Below are positions 1 to 8,279 of a stretch of DNA of 64,000 nucleotides, piece after piece. A program made the translations under genes and the position numbers. Source of the stretch: JBFMFR01 sp040752025 (GTDB lineage Bacteria > Chloroflexota > Anaerolineae > Anaerolineales > UBA4823); the NCBI GenBank assembly GCA_040752025.1, contig JBFMFR010000027.1, positions 24,548-88,547 on the forward strand, given 5' to 3'. Position 1 is the first letter of the stretch, and the number at the start of each line of letters is the position of its first letter. The notes beneath the pieces were generated by a model. That model made no database searches. It was not told the origin of the DNA and saw only the letters and a program-made list of their open reading frames with translations.

Positions 1-409
1 CATGCGATTGGGTGAGTAAAGAGCGCCCACCGAAATACTCCAACTGGCCAGGATCCGAAACGGCCCATTCATCCAGGGCCTGGGCAAAATGCTGAAAGAC
101 GCTCGAGCCAAAGAACGAACCGGGCACGCGTCCCGCCGCCCATTCGATCGTGACATAACGGTGAAATGTGGCCTCGTAGGGGTTGTAACGAAAGCGCCGC
201 CTGGCCTCATCGCGCCAGATGTGGATGCCGCAGCACTGCGCCAGGGCTTCCAACAATGTCGATTTGCCAGTGCCGTTCTCGCCCACAAAAAGGGTGACCG
301 GAGTGGTGAAAGCGATAGAGCCGGCCTGCTGGAAGACAGGCAGGTTGAACGGGTAGACATCCCGAGTGGGGTATTGGTGGGGGTGAAGACTGGCGCGGAT
401 TAAGTGCAT
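1..409 (-). CDS. AAA/ABC-type ATPase, C-terminus off the window
   Basis: The reverse strand from 409 stays open to the window edge and gives about 136 residues beginning MHLIRASLHPHQYP. A Walker A motif, FVGENGTGKST, lies at about residues 41-51, and the segment ends near GGRSLLTQSHG, which looks like the pre-signature region of predicted ATPases of the COG3910 type. These are small soluble AAA/ABC-fold ATPases of unclear role. AGGAG lies just upstream of the ATG. The Walker B and D-loop fall outside the window, so activity cannot be judged. Confidence 0.8.
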   Translation of the reverse strand, partial: MHLIRASLHPHQYPTRDVYPFNLPVFQQAGSIAFTTPVTLFVGENGTGKSTLLEALAQCCGIHIWRDEARRRFRYNPYEATFHRYVTIEWAAGRVPGSFFGSSVFQHFAQALDEWAVSDPGQLEYFGGRSLLTQSH

Positions 410-534
410 GCTGGGCTCCTGGGTGCTCGCCGCGCCAGGCGAAGGCCAACTTACCGGGCGCGGTAGCGATCTGGCTGGTTGAAGAAGGTGATACCGGTAT
501 AGCCAGCATGGATTTTACCAGAGTGTTTCGCAAC

Positions 535-720
535 TCACGAGGATTCTGGCCTCTTTTCGGGAATGGAGATGCCGCGCTTGTGCATCTCTGCCAGCAGCCG
601 CCCAGGGATAGGCGCACAGTTGCAGTTTTGGTAGTGCTGCAAATGCCAGGCGATCCTTTGCTCAAGGGTGGCCCTGGGCGGCATACGATTGTTCAGATGC
701 CAGGTCTTATTGATCGCCAC
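535..720 (-). CDS. Small conserved hypothetical protein (61 aa)
   Basis: A 61-residue ORF starts at GTG 720, with an alternative ATG at 684. It contains the run RMPPRATLEQRIAWHLQHY followed by NCNCAPIP. The segment 'ATLEQRIxWHLxHxxNCxCxPIP' resembles a short conserved bacterial family of unknown function. The start lies 5 nt after the stop of the zinc-ribbon gene, which suggests co-transcription and translational coupling. The closely spaced Cys residues might bind metal. No function is assigned. The main uncertainty is GTG versus ATG start. Confidence 0.6.
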   Translation of the reverse strand: MAINKTWHLNNRMPPRATLEQRIAWHLQHYQNCNCAPIPGRLLAEMHKRGISIPEKRPESS

Positions 721-725
721 AGCCC

Positions 726-980
726 CTATGCCTGGACGTTCTGCCAGGCAGGCAGCCTGGCCATGCCCTCGCGAGCCATCTGCAGCGCCTCAGTTTCAGA
801 TACACCCATCGAGCGCATGGCAAAGTGTTTCATGCCTTCCAGCACGACCTCGTAGGGTTTGAGCGCGCCTTCATCGTCGGTACAATGCACGCAGTACAGG
901 TTATCCGGGCGGCCGCCGCCGAAATCCTGCGGCTCGCGCATGGGCATGCCACAGCTCTGGCAAAAAGTTGGTTCGGACAT
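726..980 (-). CDS. Putative zinc-ribbon domain protein
   Basis: This 84-residue protein opens with SEPTFCQSCGMPM and has a second pair, YCVHCTDDEG, at about residues 29-38. That is the CxxC...CxxC layout of the putative zinc-ribbon family (Zn_ribbon_2-like). The rest is helical (YEVVLEGMKHFAMRSMGVSETEALQMAREG). The function of the family is unknown, and a small metal-bound adaptor role is plausible. It sits between the TetR gene (985-1572) and the small ORF at 535-720 on the same strand, so the three may form one operon under the TetR promoter at 1633-1661. Confidence 0.8.
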   Translation of the reverse strand: MSEPTFCQSCGMPMREPQDFGGGRPDNLYCVHCTDDEGALKPYEVVLEGMKHFAMRSMGVSETEALQMAREGMARLPAWQNVQA

Positions 981-984
981 GGTT

Positions 985-1572
985 TTACTCCTTCGTAGAT
1001 AGAAATTTCATGAAAGTCTCCACCAGCGCCTGGCGCTTGACGCGGATGACGCTGCCTGCGGAAACGTAGGCCTGTCGCAGGCGCAGGTAATCGTCCAGTG
1101 TGGCGAACAGGAAAGCCAGCGCCATGCCTGGGTCAACCTGTTTGTAGAGGCCCAGGGCGGTGCCCTGCTCCAGGGCCTGGTAGAAATAGCTGCGCACCGC
1201 TGCTTCCCGGCCCAGGATGGTGCGCCTGAGTTCAGGAGGATAGAAAGGTTTCTCCCGGGCAATGACAACGAAGAAATCTTCCTCGCGCTCGAGGAAATCC
1301 AGGTAGATGTGCAACATTTCGACCAGATCATGTGAACCGTGCAGGCGCAGATAGAGGTCATTGGTAACTTGCAGCAGTTCCCGGTCCAATACTTCGAGCA
1401 GCAAAGCTTCTTTGTTCTGGAAGTGGAAGAAGACCGTGCCATGCGCCACACCCGCCCGCCGGGCGATCTCGAGCGTCGAGACGTTGAGCAGGCTGTTTTC
1501 GACCAGTTCTGCCTTGGCGGCAGCCAGGATCTTCAGGCGGGTTTCTTGCTTGGTTTCGGCGCGGGTCGGCAT
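985..1572 (-). CDS. TetR/AcrR family transcriptional regulator
   Basis: The 195-residue protein starts at ATG 1572 (MPTRAETKQETR). A longer reading frame upstream would run through its own promoter and operator, so it is rejected. An N-terminal TetR helix-turn-helix spans about residues 10-55, with AAKAELVENSLLNVSTLEIA followed by RRAGVAHGTVFFHF, and continues into a helical ligand-binding domain. A strong sigma-70 promoter (1633-1661) and a perfect 13+1+13 palindrome (1601-1627) lie directly upstream, indicating autorepression. The zinc-ribbon and small ORFs downstream on the same strand are likely co-regulated. The ligand is unknown. Confidence 0.92.
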   Translation of the reverse strand: MPTRAETKQETRLKILAAAKAELVENSLLNVSTLEIARRAGVAHGTVFFHFQNKEALLLEVLDRELLQVTNDLYLRLHGSHDLVEMLHIYLDFLEREEDFFVVIAREKPFYPPELRRTILGREAAVRSYFYQALEQGTALGLYKQVDPGMALAFLFATLDDYLRLRQAYVSAGSVIRVKRQALVETFMKFLSTKE

Positions 1573-1600
1573 GGTTCGTTTTTCATCAAAACATTTTGTT

Positions 1601-1627
1601 GAGTATACACTCATTGAGTGTATACTC
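1601..1627. promoter_or_regulatory. Perfect palindromic TetR operator
   Basis: The arm GAGTATACACTCA is followed by one T and then its exact reverse complement, giving 13+1+13 nt with no mismatch. It sits between the -10 box and the start codon of the adjacent TetR gene, over the predicted transcription start. This is the position expected for an autorepressor. Confidence 0.85.
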
Positions 1628-1632
1628 AGCGT

Positions 1633-1661
1633 AGTATAATCCAAAAGATTCCTCCTGTCAA
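1633..1661 (-). promoter_or_regulatory. Sigma-70 promoter of the TetR gene
   Basis: On the minus strand TTGACA (1656-1661) and TATACT (1633-1638) are separated by exactly 17 nt. The predicted start at about 1626 falls inside the palindromic operator. Confidence 0.85.
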
Positions 1662-1686
1662 GACCCGCAACAATAGGAACCAACAC

Positions 1687-1911
1687 GGAGAACGCGGAGA
1701 AGAACCACAGAGTGCACGGAGTTTACTGTAGAAAAGACTCGGGGAACTCCATGGTTTCATTGCGACTAATGGATTTCATCTCTCACCACGAAGAACACCA
1801 AGAACACGAAGATTTTTGGTAAAGCATCCGTGAGCGGTTTTTGCCCCCCGGCAACCACATGCGCCGCATCAAGAAACCGATTTCTTTCCTCCTACTTCTA
1901 CCTTCTAACCT
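1687..1911. other. Gene-free spacer with degenerate repeats
   Basis: No coding signal is visible. Repeat-like stretches occur: AACACCAAGAACACGAAG near 1796-1813, AGAAACCGATTTCT near 1875, and a CTTCTACCTTCTAACCTCTA run at about 1890-1915. The last is the complement of the 'AGGTTAGAAGGTAGAAG' type repeat seen near 61.5 kb. Confidence 0.6.
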
Positions 1912-2865
1912 CTACCTTTGCTCCCCGCGCCCTTCATAGATCCTCAAAAAGACCACGCCGCCCAGGATCATCAGGCTGCCCAGCAACTGCATGCCGCCCA
2001 GGCGCTCGCCCAGCAAGAAGTAGGCGATCACAGCGGTGAAGGCCGGCTCCAGCGTGACGATCAGGTTGGCCACGCTGGAGGAAAGATAGCCCAGGCTGAC
2101 GTTGTACAACCCGAAGCCGGCCACGGTGGGCCCGGCAGCCAGCAAGAACAGCACCCCCCAGCCGGCCAGGGCTTTGCCCAGCCAGAAGAGCTGCGCCGGG
2201 TGCGCCACCGAGCCGGGCAGCGGCTGGCCGGGCAGCAGGCTGAAGACCAGCAAGAACAGCGCGGCAAAGCCGAACGTGTAGAGCAGCGTGCTCCAGGGGT
2301 TCAGGCCACGCTGGTTGGCCGAGCGCCCCATCAGGCTGTAGATGGCGTACAGCAGGCCGGAAAGCACCCCGGTGAGGATGCCCAGCAGGTTGGCCTGCCA
2401 GACCCCGGGCAGCAGCGCCCCAGAAACCAGGTAACAGCCTGCCAGGCTGAAACAGACCGCCACGACTTTCGCCCAGCCCAGGCATTCTTTGAGCAGCCAC
2501 CAACCCAAGAGCGCGGTGAAACCGGCCGAGCAGTACACCAGCACGGTCGAGACAGCCGCCCCGTTGAGCGCAACCGACAGGGTCCACAAAGCGTTGAAGA
2601 TCGCCAGCGCCAGGCCGTAGCAGGCCAGGTAAGGCAGGTGGCGGCGCTCGACGCGCAGTAAGGCTGGACGCAGCCAAGCCAGGACCGGCAGGAGCGTCAG
2701 CGTCACGAAGCTGTCGCGCCAGAAAGCCAGCACCAGGGAAGGCATGTGGTAAGTTTGGGTCAGGTAGCGGATGAAAATGGCTGTTGTAGACAGGATCACC
2801 GCGCTGACCAGGGCAATCGAATAGCCACGCGTCAGATCGGAGCGAGGGGAAACAAGCGCAGTCAT
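1912..2865 (-). CDS. EamA/DMT-superfamily exporter
   Basis: The 317-residue protein has about ten hydrophobic segments in two halves of five, the EamA/DMT layout (for example IALVSAVILSTTAIFIRYL early and LIVTLEPAFTAVIAYFLLGE late). The second-half 'LEPAFTAVIAYFLLGERL' is a hallmark of these transporters. Family members export amino acids, metabolites or drugs across the inner membrane. It diverges from the MocR regulator at 3055, and the 190 bp between them holds repeated GCCAATTTT-type motifs, so MocR control of the exporter is likely. The substrate cannot be read from sequence. Confidence 0.92.
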   Translation of the reverse strand: MTALVSPRSDLTRGYSIALVSAVILSTTAIFIRYLTQTYHMPSLVLAFWRDSFVTLTLLPVLAWLRPALLRVERRHLPYLACYGLALAIFNALWTLSVALNGAAVSTVLVYCSAGFTALLGWWLLKECLGWAKVVAVCFSLAGCYLVSGALLPGVWQANLLGILTGVLSGLLYAIYSLMGRSANQRGLNPWSTLLYTFGFAALFLLVFSLLPGQPLPGSVAHPAQLFWLGKALAGWGVLFLLAAGPTVAGFGLYNVSLGYLSSSVANLIVTLEPAFTAVIAYFLLGERLGGMQLLGSLMILGGVVFLRIYEGRGEQR

Positions 2866-2905
2866 GGTTGAAGCAGGACTCCTTTCGTTTTGGTGTTCCC
2901 ATTTT

Positions 2906-3040
2906 AGCCAGAATTGGCTATCTGCAAAGGGCCAATTTTGAGCAATATCTACCAGGCCACTTAAGTCTCTCTTGCAAAATTCAACCAGATTGGCCTGATA
3001 TCATGATAGAATTAACGCAGAATATCATCCAGCCAATTTT
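2906..3040. promoter_or_regulatory. Repeated GCCAA motifs between EamA and MocR genes
   Basis: AGCCAGAATTGGCT (2906-2919) is an imperfect palindrome. GCCAATTTT recurs at 2931-2939 and 3032-3040, and CCAGATTGGC at 2985-2994. Four related half-sites in the divergent spacer are likely binding sites for the MocR regulator. Confidence 0.5.
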
Positions 3041-3054
3041 CGAGATTGAAAGCT

Positions 3055-4548
3055 ATGCGCATTGCATTGGAACGCGACGGCAAGACTCCACTCTACCAAC
3101 AGATCGAAGCTTATTTACGCCAGGCGATCCTGGCGGGCAGCCTGCCACCCGAGACGCGCCTGCCCGCCAGCCGGAAGTTGGCCAGCGACCTGGGCGTCAA
3201 CCGCATCACCGTGGAGAAAGCCTACGCCGGCCTGGAAGCCGATGGACTGGTCTTCTCGCAGGTGGGCAGCGGCACCTACGTGCTGCCGCCGCCCGGCCCG
3301 CCCCAGGCGCGGGCGGCCCCCGGCGCGCCCTGGCCGCTCTGGCAGCAGGAATTGCAGGCCAGGCAGCCGGTTGCCTCGGCCCCTGCTCCGGAGATACTGC
3401 TGGCCGAGGCCGGGCATCCCGACCCCATCGATTTCTCCAGCGGCAGCGGCGACGCGCAGCGCTTCCCGGTGGAAGAACTGCGCAGGGTGATCCAGGCGAT
3501 CCTGCGCCGGGATGGCATCGCTGCCCTGGAATACGGCGAGCGCGGCTGCAGTGAGCGCGGCTACACGCCGCTGCGCAGCACCATCGCCCAGGTGCTGGCC
3601 AGCCAGGGCTTGCCGGCCGGCCCGGAAAACATCCTGATCACTTCCGGGTCGCAGCAGGCCCTGGCGCTGGCAGCCCAGGCGCTGCTCCAGCCGGGGGAAG
3701 TGGTGCTGGTCGAAAGCCCCACCTACAGCGGGGCGCTGGAACTGTTCCGCCTGCTGGCGCTGAGGATCGCCGGTGTGCCGGTGGACGACAACGGCCTGCA
3801 AATCGAGAAGCTGGAAGCGCTGCTGCAACAGCAGCACCCGAAGCTGATCTACACCATCCCCAATTTCCACAACCCAACCGGCGCCTGCCTGAACGCGTCG
3901 CGCCGGCGCCAACTGGTGGAGCTGGCCGGGCGTTACAACCTGCCTATCCTGGAAGACGACTTCGTGGGCGACCTGCGCTACGAAGGCCGCACCCAGCCGG
4001 CGCTGAAAGCGCTCGACCCGGACGGCAGGGTGGTCTACACCAGCACGTTTTCCAAGATGCTGATGCCCGGGCTGCGCGTGGGTTTCCTGGTGGCCTCCGG
4101 CCCGGTGTACGAGCGCCTGGTGGCCGGCAAGCGCGTCAGCGACCTGGCCACCTCCAGCCTGACTCAGCGCGCTCTGGAGGCCTACGTGACAGTTGGGCGC
4201 TACCAGGCCCACCTGCGGCGCTCATGCCAGGTGTACCGCAAACGGCGGGACGCCATGCTGCACGCTATCAAGCGCTACCTGTCCAGCGGGGTGCAGTTCT
4301 CTCCGCCACAGGGCGGTTTGTTCGTCTGGCTGCGCCTGCCTGGCGCGCTGAACGCTGAAGACCTGCTGCCCCTGGCCTGCGAGCAAGGTGTGGCCTTCGC
4401 TCCCGGCGGGCGCTTCTTCCCGGCAGACGCAGCCGTAAACGCAGGTTACCTGCGCTTGAACTTCGCCGTGCAAACGCCGGAGCGCATCCAGGCGGGCATG
4501 CAGCGCCTGGGCAAGGCGCTGCGCAGGCTCAAAGCGGGCGCGGCCTAG
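3055..4548 (+). CDS. MocR-type regulator: GntR HTH fused to class I aminotransferase fold
   Basis: An N-terminal GntR winged helix (about residues 1-75, TPLYQQIEAYLRQAIL then LPASRKLASDLGVNRITVEK) is followed by a PLP-dependent class I aminotransferase-like domain. The PLP-lysine region is YTSTFSKMLMPGLRVGF. The total of about 497 residues is usual for MocR/PdxR proteins, which sense PLP or amino acids. ATG 3055 is chosen; an in-frame TTG lies at 3046. The gene diverges from an EamA exporter, a common pairing, and its 3' end overlaps the convergent NmrA-like gene by 20 nt. Confidence 0.93.
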   Translation: MRIALERDGKTPLYQQIEAYLRQAILAGSLPPETRLPASRKLASDLGVNRITVEKAYAGLEADGLVFSQVGSGTYVLPPPGPPQARAAPGAPWPLWQQELQARQPVASAPAPEILLAEAGHPDPIDFSSGSGDAQRFPVEELRRVIQAILRRDGIAALEYGERGCSERGYTPLRSTIAQVLASQGLPAGPENILITSGSQQALALAAQALLQPGEVVLVESPTYSGALELFRLLALRIAGVPVDDNGLQIEKLEALLQQQHPKLIYTIPNFHNPTGACLNASRRRQLVELAGRYNLPILEDDFVGDLRYEGRTQPALKALDPDGRVVYTSTFSKMLMPGLRVGFLVASGPVYERLVAGKRVSDLATSSLTQRALEAYVTVGRYQAHLRRSCQVYRKRRDAMLHAIKRYLSSGVQFSPPQGGLFVWLRLPGALNAEDLLPLACEQGVAFAPGGRFFPADAAVNAGYLRLNFAVQTPERIQAGMQRLGKALRRLKAGAA

Positions 4549-5407
4549 CCGCCTGCTGCTGGCTCCAGGCTTCCAGGGTGATAGATGGTGCGCCGAGCAG
4601 GGCATTAGCCTGTTCGGGGTGCTCCTCGAACCGCACCGTTTCGCAGTAGCGGAAGAAGGGCAGCACGCCCTGCAACTGCTTGCGATGCCCCAGGATGGCC
4701 ACGATCCACGTCACCCAGATGGGCATGTAGACCAGGCGCGCTTCGGGATGAACGATGCGGCAGAAAATTTGCAGCGCCTGGCGCATGCTGAGTTTTTCGG
4801 GGCCGGCCACATAGAGCACCTTCCCGGCTGCTTCGGGCGTGGCGTAGGCGCGCGCCACCATGCGAGCGTAATCGGCAGAAGCGATCCACGAATAAGGCGT
4901 GGGGTGTTTGCCGATGTGCAGAGCCATCTTACCGCGCACCAGGTTGTGCAGCACTTCCATGAAGAAATTGTCGCGGAAGATGGTGTAGGGGATGCCGCTG
5001 GCCTGGATGGCGGTTTCAGCCTGGAACTTGGCGCGCGTGCCGGGGTACCAGCAGTTTTCCTGGCATACCGAGGCCCCCGAGGTGTACGTGACGCGCTGCA
5101 CGCCGGCTTTGGCCGCGGCGCGCACGGCATTTTCAGCGCCGCGCCGTTCCAGGTCGTAATCGAAATTGTCTTGCAGGTTGATATGCACGCCCTGGCAGCC
5201 CTGCATGGCCGCATCCAAGGAGGCAGGGTCTTCCACGTCCCCGGCTGCGATCTCGAACGGCTCGGGGAACAGAGCACGCGCCTTGTGGGGAGAGCGCGTC
5301 AGCACGCGCACGGCGAAGCCTTCCTCGGCCATGCGGCGGGCCACCGGCTGGCCCAACATGCCTGTGCCCCCGATCACCAGAATCTTCGAGATTTGTTCTG
5401 CAACCAT
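4529..5407 (-). CDS. NmrA-like NAD(P)-binding SDR protein
   Basis: The 292-residue protein carries an atypical-SDR Rossmann fingerprint, KILVIGGTGMLGQPVARRM, at its N-terminus, followed by VRVLTRSPHKA and DVEDPASLDAAMQGC. This matches NmrA/HSCARG-like NAD(P)H-binding proteins, which act as redox sensors or reductases. Start 5407 (MVAEQISK) is preferred over an upstream in-frame codon because GGAGG lies 7 nt upstream (5415-5419). No classical YxxxK active site is evident (YTSGASVCQENCWYPGTRAK instead). It converges on and overlaps the MocR gene. Confidence 0.9.
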   Translation of the reverse strand: MVAEQISKILVIGGTGMLGQPVARRMAEEGFAVRVLTRSPHKARALFPEPFEIAAGDVEDPASLDAAMQGCQGVHINLQDNFDYDLERRGAENAVRAAAKAGVQRVTYTSGASVCQENCWYPGTRAKFQAETAIQASGIPYTIFRDNFFMEVLHNLVRGKMALHIGKHPTPYSWIASADYARMVARAYATPEAAGKVLYVAGPEKLSMRQALQIFCRIVHPEARLVYMPIWVTWIVAILGHRKQLQGVLPFFRYCETVRFEEHPEQANALLGAPSITLEAWSQQQAARPRPL

Positions 5408-5423
5408 TTGATCGCCTCCCAAC

Positions 5424-5519
5424 CTACAATTTCTCCTGGACCATTGCCAGGGTTTCGTCCAACCAATCCAGGTAAGCCTGTTCGTGCAGCTCGCCCATGC
5501 GGCGGGTGGCCGGAAGTCA
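5424..5519 (-). pseudogene. Possible C-terminal gene remnant
   Basis: On the minus strand an open segment of about 31 codons between two stops reads RRMGELHEQAYLDWLDETLA and then MVQEKL, ending at TAG (5424-5426). It looks like the helical end of a regulator or carrier protein but has no start codon or upstream continuation. It lies just upstream of the NmrA-like gene, where a companion gene may once have stood. Low confidence. Confidence 0.3.
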
Positions 5520-5533
5520 ATCCCCAGGATGGC

Positions 5534-6631
5534 CTACTGGCTGACCTCCCAGAAGATCTTATCAGGCAAGGTCAAATCCGGGATGTAGAAGATCTTGACC
5601 AGGTCGGTAAAGGGGCCCAACCAGCACACGTAGCCTTCTAGAGATTCGCCGGCTGGTACATAGCCAGTCAGGAAAGGCTCGCACGAGTCATACTCTCGCT
5701 CTAACTGGACGCCATCGCTGTTGCTGGCGTAGAAATTGAAATCCGCTTCAACCGACAGTTCTTCGCTGCCGGTGTTCTGAACCGTGAAATAAACCATCAA
5801 TAAATCACCGTCGAACTCGGCGCTCTCCAGCGTGATGGTCTGGTTCTCCAGTTGCACCGGCAAACCCAACAACTGGGCCTCGCCGCCATCGGAGGTGGAT
5901 TCAGGCGTGATGGTCGGGGTTGGAGTCAAAGATGCCACAGGCGTGGTGGCTGAGATCGTCAGCGTTTGGGTGATCACAGGCGTGTCCGAAAGGAGCGGCT
6001 GCTCAGTCGGTTCACTGGGGGGCTCCCATTCCCAACTCAGCGCCGGTGTGGCAGGTATCGCCAGCGGTAAACCATCCAAGACGCGCACCGTGGCGCTGAA
6101 ATGATTGAACTCGGGCAGGTCGATGCGCAAGAAATCAGCCGGAGACAGGCGCTGCTGCGTGCTGGCGCGCGGCAGCAGCACCGCGCAGGTGACCGCCAGG
6201 CTGCCGAAATACTCATCGATGTCATTGCCGGCGTAGCAGGAATAAGCTTTCTGGGAGAGCGTGCTTCCAAAGATGTACACATCGCTCAGGTAGAGCTTGA
6301 GCACGAGTTTGCCATGTATGAGCGGCTCTTCGCCGAACAGCACTGCCCCATTGGTATCCACTGTATCGATGCGAATGGCAAGCTGTTCACCCTGCACTCC
6401 GGCATATACGCTGCGCAAACATACCGGACCATTACAATACTCCAGAGGCAAAGCCGTGGGAGGCACAGGTGTGGCAGTTTTGCGCGGCTTCGAGGTTGGC
6501 GTGGAAGAGAACTGCGCCTGTTTCGAGCTATCTGCAGAACCCGGCAAAGCGCAAGCCAACAGCATGAGCAGAAGCGCGATCACAGCAATTCTAGGTCTGA
6601 GCGAACGTTTTGAAAAATCAGCAGCTTTCAT
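5534..6631 (-). CDS. Predicted lipoprotein, unknown function
   Basis: The 365-residue protein has a lipoprotein signal (IAVIALLLMLLAC, lipobox LLAC at about residues 24-27), then a Ser/Thr/Pro/Lys-rich linker and a domain containing two Cys (LEYCNGPVCLRSVY). A long Thr/Pro-rich spacer follows (TPVITQTLTISATTPVASLT). The C-terminal beta domain (residues about 265-360, ITLESAEFDGDLLMVYFTVQ) resembles telokin/DUF4352-type immunoglobulin-like domains. It is probably anchored outside the cytoplasmic membrane. The ligand or role is unknown. Confidence 0.85.
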   Translation of the reverse strand: MKAADFSKRSLRPRIAVIALLLMLLACALPGSADSSKQAQFSSTPTSKPRKTATPVPPTALPLEYCNGPVCLRSVYAGVQGEQLAIRIDTVDTNGAVLFGEEPLIHGKLVLKLYLSDVYIFGSTLSQKAYSCYAGNDIDEYFGSLAVTCAVLLPRASTQQRLSPADFLRIDLPEFNHFSATVRVLDGLPLAIPATPALSWEWEPPSEPTEQPLLSDTPVITQTLTISATTPVASLTPTPTITPESTSDGGEAQLLGLPVQLENQTITLESAEFDGDLLMVYFTVQNTGSEELSVEADFNFYASNSDGVQLEREYDSCEPFLTGYVPAGESLEGYVCWLGPFTDLVKIFYIPDLTLPDKIFWEVSQ

Positions 6632-6738
6632 GGTTTTCGTCCTGCAAGCCTGGATTACTGCCCATTATACACTGCGATACGCCTGTAACGAGCCTGAAAT
6701 GCGCGCGTGTGATGGGGTGTTGCCTCGCGAACATACTC

Positions 6739-6788
6739 GCCGGGGGATGAATTCCCCCGGCTACACAGCTGCGCCCCGTGAACGGGGC
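6739..6788. repeat. Double-hairpin palindromic element
   Basis: Two adjacent hairpins are visible: GCCGGGGG/CCCCCGGC (6739-6761, loop ATGAATT) and GCCCCG/CGGGGC (6773-6788). The element lies between two tandem minus-strand genes, downstream of the cysteine desulfurase. It could act as a terminator, although no long T-run follows. Confidence 0.6.
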
Positions 6789-6854
6789 TTCTTAGCCGAT
6801 TTGATCTAACGCGACTGGATAAGCCGGCCGGACCAGCTCGGTATTGCCGAAATA

Positions 6855-8066
6855 CTAATGCGGCTTGCGCCGGGTAGCGGCGATCTCGCTGACCGCCCGT
6901 ACGGCGGTTTGGATATGTTCTTCCGTATTGAACGGGCCAATGCCAAAGCGCACCGCGCCGCGGATTTTGTCGGTGCCGAGCTGCGCGTGCACCAGTGGGG
7001 CGCAGTGCAGGCCAGTGCGGCACAGCACGTTGTAGTCCACATCCAGCAGGGTGCCGACATCGGCGGCGTCCATGCCTTCGACATTGAAAGCCAGCACGCC
7101 GATGTGGTCAGTCAAATCATCCTGGCAGTACAGGATCACGCCGGGGATGGCGCTCAAGCCATCACGCAGCAATTGCAGCAAATGCATTTCGTGGGCTTCA
7201 ACGTTCTCCAGGCCTTGCTTCAAAAGCCATTTCACCCCGGCGTTCAGACCGGCGATGCCCATCGTATTGGGCGTGCCATATTCCAGGCGGAAGGGGTATT
7301 CGTCCAGGTGGGCGCGGTCGGCAGAGCGCACGCCTGTGCCGCCGGCGCGCGTGTGGCGGATCTCGATGCCTTCGCGCACGTACAGGCCGCCGATGCCGGT
7401 CGGGCCGAGCAAAGATTTATGCCCGGTGAAAGCCACCACATCCAGGTATTGTTCCTGCATGTCGACAGGGATCTTGCCAGCCGACTGCGAAGCGTCGATG
7501 GCAAAGGGGATGCCCGCCTGGCGACAATAACGCCCGATCTCGCGGACAGGCTGCACGCTGCCAATCACGTTCGAGGCATGGTTGACGATCACCAGACGGG
7601 TGTTCGGGCGGAAGCGCCGGCGGATTTCATCGGGGTCCACGAACCCGGCCCCATCGAAGGGCACGTAATCGACCTGTACGCCCTCTCGCGAGAGGTGATA
7701 CAACGGGCGCAGGACTGAGTTGTGTTCGATAGTGGTTGAAATGGCATGATCGCCGGGGCGCAGCATGCCGAAGATGATCAAGTTCAAGGCATCGGATGAG
7801 TTGTAGGAAAAGCACAGCCGATCCGGGTCCGTTCCGTTGAAGAACCCGGTCAGCAGCTTGCGCGTGTTCTCCACCACAGCCCCCGCCTCCAGGCAAAGGT
7901 CGTAGCCCGAGCGCCCGGGGTTGACCCCGAAGTTGCGGTAGAAGTAGTCCATGTAAGTATAGACTTCTTCAGGCTTGGGGAAAGAAGTGGCCCCATTATC
8001 TAAGAAAATGTAATCGGGCTGCTTCATCTGGGCGCTACGTTCGGCGAGTTTCGGTTCGATTGTCAT
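6855..8066 (-). CDS. SufS-like cysteine desulfurase / class V aminotransferase
   Basis: The 403-residue protein opens YIFLDNGATSFPKP, the start typical of class V PLP enzymes. The PLP lysine lies in FTGHKSLLGPTGIGG, and RTGLHCAP near residue 355 places a Cys where group II (SufS/CsdA) cysteine desulfurases have the catalytic Cys. It resembles the TIGR01977-type cysteine desulfurase family. It should release sulfur from L-cysteine as a persulfide. AGGAGG sits 6 nt before the ATG. Upstream there is no promoter in the 50-nt gap, only an intrinsic terminator and a Cys-rich ORF, so expression must come by readthrough. Confidence 0.9.
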   Translation of the reverse strand: MTIEPKLAERSAQMKQPDYIFLDNGATSFPKPEEVYTYMDYFYRNFGVNPGRSGYDLCLEAGAVVENTRKLLTGFFNGTDPDRLCFSYNSSDALNLIIFGMLRPGDHAISTTIEHNSVLRPLYHLSREGVQVDYVPFDGAGFVDPDEIRRRFRPNTRLVIVNHASNVIGSVQPVREIGRYCRQAGIPFAIDASQSAGKIPVDMQEQYLDVVAFTGHKSLLGPTGIGGLYVREGIEIRHTRAGGTGVRSADRAHLDEYPFRLEYGTPNTMGIAGLNAGVKWLLKQGLENVEAHEMHLLQLLRDGLSAIPGVILYCQDDLTDHIGVLAFNVEGMDAADVGTLLDVDYNVLCRTGLHCAPLVHAQLGTDKIRGAVRFGIGPFNTEEHIQTAVRAVSEIAATRRKPH

Positions 8067-8081
8067 TCAAGCCTCCTTGAG

Positions 8082-8120
8082 AAAAATAAAAAAGAGCCCG
8101 TGCACCAGGCAACGGACTCT
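8082..8120 (-). terminator. Intrinsic terminator/attenuator before the cysteine desulfurase
   Basis: Minus-strand RNA forms AGAGTCCGT/ACGGGCTCT (9-bp stem with one G-U, 10-nt loop) followed by an 11-nt T-rich tract (8082-8092). The desulfurase Shine-Dalgarno begins only a few nt later. The 5' arm overlaps the stop codon of the Cys-rich leader ORF. Confidence 0.85.
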
Positions 8121-8259
8121 ATATACACAACGACCCCTGCGTACAACAACAGGCCTCTGCAGCTTGGGGTGTCACGTCCTGCGCCCAACCATTGAGCGCA
8201 GGACAGGTACAGATGCAATTACAGGGCTGGCGGACTGGCGCCGCGGTAAAAACGTTCAT
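8119..8259 (-). CDS. Cys-rich 46-aa leader peptide
   Basis: A 46-codon ORF starts at ATG 8259 and ends at TAG 8119-8121. It encodes eight Cys in two clusters: CNCICTCP at residues 13-20 and EACCCTQG at 35-42, plus C45 next to the end. Seven of eight Cys codons are TGT, although the surrounding genome is GC-rich. A GGAG lies about 11 nt upstream, and the promoter at 8280-8308 would place the 5' end about 15 nt before the ATG. The stop codon overlaps the 5' arm of the terminator in front of a cysteine desulfurase, so a cysteine-responsive attenuator peptide is the preferred reading. A small metal-binding protein or a RiPP precursor is possible. Confidence 0.6.
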   Translation of the reverse strand: MNVFTAAPVRQPCNCICTCPALNGWAQDVTPQAAEACCCTQGSLCI

Positions 8260-8279
8260 CGGGGTAACCACTCCAATCC

